A stretch of 64,000 bases of DNA. Origin: Pisaster brevispinus (Eukaryota > Echinodermata > Asteroidea > Forcipulatida > Asteriidae). Below, in pieces: positions 58,101-64,000 of this stretch (the first letter of the stretch is position 1; every line of letters starts with the position of its first letter). The DNA is taken from assembly GCA_023634235.1 (NCBI GenBank), contig JAMKCF010000001.1:14952258-15016257 (forward strand), given 5' to 3'. The notes beneath the pieces were generated by a model that saw nothing but the letters and a program-made list of their open reading frames with translations, had not been told where the DNA came from and made no database searches. The translations under genes were made by a program, and so were the position numbers.

Positions 58101-58760
58101 GTCTGTGGTCACCATATACACTAAAACATAATAACTGTGGATCAATATGCTAATTTCTACGAGGAAGAAAAGGGGTGAGAATTTGTGGGACGGTGATTTT
58201 TTTGGTAGATTGCAGCTATCTTCATTGGTGGTAATTAATTCATCCTTCACAACATGCAAGCATGGAGGAAAAATTAGATATTTTTCTTTCATGATGCAAG
58301 CAACAAATATGTACATTGTTGATCCTTCCTCCATGAGGCAAGCAACATGTACATTGTTGATCCTTAATTGGGCAGTGTATACATTTTGGGTGCAATGATG
58401 AGCATATAGGTTAATCCCAAGTAATTGCGATACAATTGTTTTATTTTTTATTTTTTATTTTTTTTAATTGAAAAATATATGTCTGGATGTGTCCCGTTTT
58501 ATCACTAAAATAAATGGTGCATGATCGGAAGGGGTCATAATAAGACCAATAAAATGTCTTTCAATTCAAAAATTATTTGTTTCATTTTTAGTGTGATTGA
58601 ATTCAGATGCCCAAACATGTCTCTAGGAGAAAGGTAAGGTTTTGACAAAACGTTCTGAATTTCAACTGTTGTCATACCAGCTTGATGTTAAACATGCATA
58701 AAAGTAATCGACTGCTTTCACAATGTTGGTAATTCTTGAGACCCCAAGCACACAAGACAC
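55122..58760. other. Long stretch without a supported gene
   Basis: Between 55890 and 56200 the words gactaat, ttagtc and agtca recur on both strands, which gives many short inverted repeats. A G-run is at 57182-57194. Two direct copies of gcaagcaac...atgtacattgttgatcctt lie at about 58298-58326 and 58338-58363. The open frames 55365-55748 (+) and 55358-55687 (-) overlap each other and show no domain. Confidence 0.4.
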
Positions 58761-58918
58761 ACAGGGGGGGGGGGGTCACCGTGCCTCGTATCATGTGTTT
58801 CTGCATGATCTTCAATGAAAAGTACATTTGCGACTCTCTGATGACAACATTTTTAACATGTTTTCATTGAAGACCATGCAGAAACACATGATACAAGGCA
58901 TGGTGTGTCCCCCCCTGT
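58761..58918. repeat. Long hairpin, arms of about 58-61 bp
   Basis: The arm 58761-58821 (acaggggggg..., gtatcatgtgtttctgcatg) pairs with 58861-58918 with few mismatches and leaves a loop of about 39 bases. The arms start and end with G-run/C-run, giving terminal inverted repeats like those of a small foldback MITE. A further acacaggggg lies just beyond, at 58944. Confidence 0.75.
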
Positions 58919-59712
58919 ACGACGACGCGTTTTCGCGATGACACACAGGGGGCAGAGCTTCACAAGAGGGAGGTTTTAGCAAATTTCATGAGGCCGTATC
59001 TCAAAAACAATATGAAGTATGAACATAATTCTTAGTGTGTGTTCACTTTGGCCATAGTGGAACAGTTTGACAAAGTTTCAAGAAAATTTGAGGGGGTCAC
59101 TTGGAAACTTTTCTGAAATTTGGTTGATTTGACATGGAATGACCCTATGAGAATTATGAGCAATTATTGCAATGAGTGGTAAAGGTGCCTCCGTGGTGCA
59201 AGCAAAGCCAAATTTACGATATTCAGTATTTAATACATCTCATTTGATCTTTTTCAGGTTTATTCAGCATATTCCAACTAATTCATTTTGAATCACCATT
59301 AATTCTGGGTTTCAACACAAACTGTCTAGAAATAGCAAATTTTACTAGGGCTGTGCGAAACTAAAACCGCAGTTGTTTTGTTCCAATTACTCGAAAATTT
59401 ATTTTCAAAATAACAATTACAGTTTAGGATAACTTTGATTTATTGTAATGTATATTTAGTTCACCTTTGGGTAGAGCAAATTTCAAAAGCAAAACTGGCA
59501 CATGAGAAATTAAATCCCTGACACACAGCCCTACATTTTACCAGAACAGAAATATAATTTAAGAACACTGAATGCTTCTCAAAAGTCCAAGTTATTGACT
59601 TAAAACGAAATATGATTTTACGAACGGGAACGATAGGCAGGCAGCACCAAGGACTTACTGTGAAAAATATACAATGTTGATTTTTGTTTTCATTTAAGTT
59701 TAATAACATCCC
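58919..59712. other. Spacer, no gene seen
   Basis: The section 58980-59160 contains phrases such as cgtatctcaaaaacaatatga, similar in style to the repeats of the 4.4-kb block but not the same. No open frame of interest. Confidence 0.35.
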
Positions 59713-62093
59713 GTTATAGACAGGTTTCTTTGCAGTCAATGTGAGTACAGATCAACAAACTTCTTGAAGCTGTTAACTCACTATAGATACATGCACAATG
59801 GACCACGGTCAATAATAACATGTAGTTTACAAGGTTGTCAAGGGATCTTCAGAAATGTCAGGTCATTTCAGGTTCATGTAAAAAGGAAGCATTCCACAAT
59901 TTGGGAAAGGCATGGTAGAGCTGCACAGGAAAATGGAGGCCATGTGATTGACCGGGAAGATGAAGAACTGTCAGAAGGCAGTGATGAAGACGTTGCTGAT
60001 GAGCTGGTCGATATTTCAATAGATCCTGATCGAGCAGCAACAAGTTTTATTTTAGGTTTGCGGGAGCAGTGCAAGGTGTGCGACCAGATTTGTAGTCATG
60101 TGGCAGATGAGGTTGAAAGTTTAATTGGGGAAGCAAGGGAAAAGCTACATGAGAGAGCTAAAGCCGTACTACCTCAAGCAGGTAATGAAGAGTTGGAAGA
60201 AATTTTCCGCCCATCGGAAATGGAACAATCTTTTAACTCTTTCGGGAAAACAAACCAACTTAATTCTTATGTAAGACGTACATTTGATTTTGTTGAGCCT
60301 GTGGAATACGAGTTGGGAAGAAGGAATGGCAAAGCACATAGTATGCAATTTGTCAGTGTTTTGAAGACGCTTCAAGTCCTTTTGAAGAAAGACGACATAT
60401 TTGCTGAAGTAATGCATAAACACCAAAGTGATGGAGTTATGAAAGACTATTGCGATGGTAACTTTTTTCACAGATTCATCCAATGATTCAAGTTCAGCTG
60501 TATACGGATGACTTTACCGTTGCAAATCCTATTGGAAACCGAGTTAAGCAGCTGAAATTCTCTGCATTTTACTTTTGTCTGGGTAACCTCCCCCCTGAGT
60601 ACCGCTCAAAACTTAGTTCTATTCAGCTGGTCATACTTTGTCCTTCAGAAGTAGTGACTTAATATGGATTGTCGCAAGTGCTGACTCCTTTTATCGAAGA
60701 AATAAAACACTTGGAATCTGTTGGCATCAATGTCGAACGAGATGGCAACATCTACAACTTCAAGGGATCCCTGTCAATGGTAGTTGCTGACAACTTGGCA
60801 GCACATGGAGTTGGTGGCTTTCAGGAAAGCTTTAACACACAGCGTCTGTGTAGATTTTGCAGGGTCACTAAGCAAACTCTAAAGGACCATTTCCGGGACA
60901 CCAATCTTTTGCTGAGAACAAAGGATTCGTACAACAGTCAAGCAGAATTGGCCACTCAATGCCTGATGTTGCGAATGTGTATGGAATAAAAAAAAAAGTT
61001 CACTTAATGAACTTGAGCATTTCCATGTTGTTGAAGGTCTACCACCAGATATTGCACATGACCTTTTTGAAGGCATAGTCCCAGATGTGATGGAAAAAGT
61101 GATTCGTCACTGCGTCATTGAAGAATATTTCACCCTGGACTTCCTGAACGAACAAGTCGAAAACTTTCCATACAGTGGTTCTGACAAAGCAAACAAGCCA
61201 TCCAAAATGGCCACACAGCTCGGGAAATTTAAACTTAAACAGAAAGCTGTACAGGCTTGGTGTTTTCTTCGTCTGTTGCCACTCATGGTTGGTGACAACC
61301 AGTAGAAGACCCGGTATGGGAGGTATTGCTGTGTCTTACGAATGTTCTGCAAGTTTGTACCTCATATGAAGCAGATACCCCACTTAGTGAATGGCTTGCA
61401 GACTTGATAGAAACCTTCTTCGAGAGCTACTTCAGACAGTTTCCAGACGTGTCCATGAAACCTAAGTTCCACTATCTCGTCCATTATCCCAAATTCGTGC
61501 TAAATTTTGGGCCCCTGGTACACTGCTGCACTTTGAGATTTGAAGGCAAGCACTTGTACTTTAAAGAACTTTCAAATCGGGCAAAAAATAGAAAGAACAT
61601 GTGTAAGACGCTTGCCACAAGACATGAGTTCTATCAGGCCTGGATGAGAACCAAACCAGCATTTCTTGCACAAGATATGGTGAATCATACATGTGGTCAG
61701 CTTGTTCCTGTAAGAATACTGCAAAGACGCATTCAAACGCTTGTACAACCACTTGTCCATGGAGAGTCGGTATACACTGCAAAGAAAGTGCAGCATGGTG
61801 GTATCTGGTATTGTCACGGACTTGCAGTTGCACTAGGATTTTCTCAGACAGGATTTGTGGATTTTGGTGTTATAGAAATGTGCTGCATAATTGATGGAAC
61901 AGTGTATCTTGTTTGCCAGCAGGCTGAGAACTCCAACTATATACCCCACATCAATGGCTACACATTTGCATTAAGTGAGACACTTTGTGTTAAGAAAAAA
62001 TCTGACTTAGTAGATCACTACGCATTAGGGGTCTATAATAGTACCATGGGCAATGTAGTTGTACTCCGTCATCACATTACTTGCCCCCTGTAG
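59713..62093 (+). pseudogene. C2H2 + tnp2-like transposase relic
   Basis: The first frame (59713-60480) has a C2H2 finger (FLCSQCEYRS...THYRYMH), a second Cys/His set (CSLQGCQGIF...HVKRKH), an acidic stretch and a helical region. A frame change near 60480 leads to YTDDFTVANPIGN, LGNLPPEYRSKL, a TAA at 60660, then VVADNLAAHGVGGFQESF and CRFCRVTKQT. A ten-A run near 60990 shifts the frame to LPPDIAHDLFEGIVPDVMEK. Another shift near 61296 leads to KPKFHYLVHYPKFVLNFGPL, RFEGKHLYFKEL and a C-terminal region ending at 62093. D-x2-NP-x-G, DN-x3-H, P-x-D-x-x-HD-x-x-EG and RFE-x-KH recur through this animal family, which I place near EnSpm/CACTA tnp2 without certainty. At least four lesions make it non-functional as it stands. 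Unit 1/2 exon 4 belongs to a related branch. Confidence 0.75.
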
Positions 62094-62376
62094 ATTCTGC
62101 AAATCATCATCATCACATTTCTTGCCTCCCGTAATTATCTTAGTAGTGTTGAACTCACGGTTTGAACTTTTTGCAGATAACGTACTTCACAATTACACAC
62201 AAAAGACAATGATATTTTTCTAACAAACAAAATGGGAAAACAAGTACGAAATTAACATTTAACATCACACTTCTTGAATCCCATGGTGCTGCCTGCTTAT
62301 AAGCCATAATTATTTCACAATCACAAAACACCTTAAATACCAATTCATGTTTTTTTTTTTCTGGAATTCTACATAG
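62094..62376. other. Spacer before SAMD3-like exons
   Basis: AT-rich sequence with a catcatcatcatcac tract and a T-run before ctggaattctacatag, which supplies the acceptor of the next exon. Confidence 0.4.
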
Positions 62377-63604
62377 GTACTTGCTAATTTTTGGGGATCT
62401 AAAAACAAAAGTGAACATTGACCTAAATGATAAGGGAAAGGTGACAGTTCAAGATATCGAGATGAAAGCATGTGAAATATACAGCTTGCATGATTGCATG
62501 ACCCAAATCTGGGATCGTGGCTTTGATGATTGGGTGGATGGTGACGACAGTGAGGAGGTTGAAGGGAACACCAAAGTGAAAGTTACAGAGGTCAATAGGT
62601 ATGAACTTATTTTGTTAACTTTGTTTTCTGCCAAATTGCTCAAACTTTTATTGTTGGGGCTTTACACTTGTAAAGGTATTCATAAGCATTGTTTTGAATC
62701 TTTGTTTCAGTCTCCACACCAGTTTTGATGAGAGCCCAAATGAATCCTTTGCAAGCGCTAATCTCTCAGCATCATCTGGGACAGGAGGTACATGCAGCAA
62801 CTGGTTAAGGACGTACAAGCTACCAGATTTCCCTGTTAGCATTAATCAAAAGCTTGAAGCTGGTCAGATTTTGAAGGAGGGTGAAAGGTCGGCTATGCTG
62901 GATGTCATTTACAACAGTATAACAAAATATACATAGTAAGTTTTCAAAATATTTGCATTGTCTTTGATAGCCTACTGTTTGACTACTTGTATGTCCTTTC
63001 AGAAGATCCATAGCTCAGTTGAATGGTTGAATCCACTGTTTGGAGGGGAGACACTTCTCAAACAATAAAAGCAACAATTATAAATTGTTTTAAAAATTCA
63101 CCAATGATGGGTTGGGATACATTTTGCAATTGTGTACATAGTTTCAAGCCAGAGTGCTTGGAATGGCTTTATGCTCAACATTTGGATCGCTTACGCAGTT
63201 TCAATTTATTGCAGCATGTGTTTTGCGCAACTGCCTCCAATTTGTTGGACTTGTGCTGGAGAATTGTGTAAATTCCATCAATTCAAACCATTTTTTTTTC
63301 ATGAAAAGGTATTCGATAATAATATGAGGACCTGGTCTTTACTCTCAGTGTGGTAATGACCTTTGTTGATTGGTGGCTTCTGGCTCGGTCATTACTACGC
63401 AGTGAAGACTGGGTCCTCGTACTGTTATTCCTTAACTGACACCATGCTTTGTCATTTTCATGGACTAGATAATATTCAATTTTACTGTTTTCTCTTCCTG
63501 TCAGCTATCCAACTTCAGAGCAGTACAACAGAGTAGTTCAAATTATATTTGACAAGGCGCCTCAATTGACTCAGCAGCCAAACATGACCATTGACAATGC
63601 ATCA
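62377..63604 (+). CDS. SAMD3-like gene, three exons, continues beyond right edge
   Basis: Exon 62377-62598 reads YLLIFGDLKTKVNIDLNDKG, KVTVQDIEMKACEIYSLHDC, WDRGFDDWVDGD and on to TEVN. Exon 62711-62935 has LHTSFDESPNES, then LPDFPVSINQKLEAGQILKE, GERSAMLDVIYNSITKYT. Exon 63505-63604 gives YPTSEQYNRVVQIIFDKAPQ, LTQQPNMTIDNAS before GTAAGT. All three joins are in phase with AG/GT borders (AG|T and TA|C split codons). LP-x-FP...L...R-x-x-I/L-x-x-VI followed by YPT-x-x-QY-x-x-V is the pattern of proteins annotated as SAMD3-like in fish and echinoderms. The SAM domain is not in view, the function is not established, and upstream exons may lie left of the transposase relic. Confidence 0.6.
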
Positions 63605-64000
63605 GTAAGTCCTATTTGGTTTATTTTTTTTATGACTTAGTCTTGAGGCATGCAGCCTACAGCCCGCTGGAACATGGATGCCAGTTCTTAGACTTTTGTA
63701 ATGTACATTCTTGTGTAATCACTCACTAAATAAATCTTCTGACTTTAAAATACACATCTGTTCCTGTGATTGCACCATAGCACAGAGTATCTATAACACC
63801 CCAAAAAGTTCTTAAGGGGGCCCTGGACATCCAAGCTGAAAATTTGTTATTTGAAGTTTGCACATTATTTGCAAAAATTTGTTCCTGCGGGCTTGCTAGA
63901 TGTTTGTGTTTTTGAAACGAAAGAGTTGTATTTGGTGCTTGTGTTGATTAATTCACACAAGCAGCAGGGTAGCCATGGGGGCGCACACACCTCATGTCGG
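63605..64000. other. Intron or flank at right edge
   Basis: No exon can be supported here. The sequence is presumably intron of the SAMD3-like gene. A pyrimidine-poor ending leaves the next exon beyond the window. Confidence 0.3.

Overview
The window reads as animal nuclear DNA from a marine invertebrate deuterostome, most likely an echinoderm. The reasons are short exons bounded by GT/AG in AT-rich sequence, a tRNA-derived SINE, CR1-type LINEs with an (ATT)n tail, a Ty3/gypsy element, and several animal transposase families. The species is inferred only. Almost everything recognisable is a mobile-element relic; two loci look like host genes: a HECT ubiquitin ligase (about 11.1-16.2 kb, +) and a SAMD3-like gene entering the right edge (62.4 kb onward, +).

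Layout. 0-1.3 kb (-): N-terminal half of a P-element/THAP9-like transposase whose first domain resembles the RAG1 N-terminal zinc region. 2.8-6.4 kb (+): a coiled-coil plus RNase-H-like transposase relic with several frame breaks. 11.1-16.2 kb (+): HECT E3 ligase with the catalytic cysteine in its last exon and several indels in the N-lobe exons. 15.75-51.3 kb: a head-to-tail duplication, unit 1 = 15750-35674 and unit 2 = 35675-51295, nearly identical and joined at a 2-bp microhomology. Each unit carries the last HECT exon, a minus-strand integrase-core gene split by a CR1 LINE, a TTAA-flanked MITE inside the LINE, a palindromic minisatellite, exons of a minus-strand transposase-like gene, a G-rich tract and a minus-strand Ty3/gypsy gag-pol. 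Unit 1 alone has a 4.4-kb block rich in ETS-like, CRE-like and AGGTCA-like motifs.

51.3-64 kb: the single gypsy LTR, a GGGTTACA minisatellite, the likely first exon of the minus-strand transposase-like gene, two phase-matched plus-strand exons of an unknown gene, about 4.5 kb with no gene seen, a second large C2H2/tnp2-like transposase relic (59.7-62.1 kb, +) and the SAMD3-like exons.

History as I read it. The integrase gene was hit by CR1, and CR1 by the TTAA element. The whole block, with a gypsy copy in intron 1 of the neighbouring transposase-like gene, was then duplicated. Lesions shared by both units (integrase stop, CR1 frameshifts) predate the duplication. Lesions in one unit only (two gypsy breaks in unit 1, a 2-bp deletion in the unit 2 HECT exon) postdate it. 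An uncollapsed haplotype in the assembly is a serious alternative to a true duplication. I did not find a convincing new functional system; the palindrome array, the RAG1-like/P-element combination and the motif-rich 4.4-kb block are the most unusual items.
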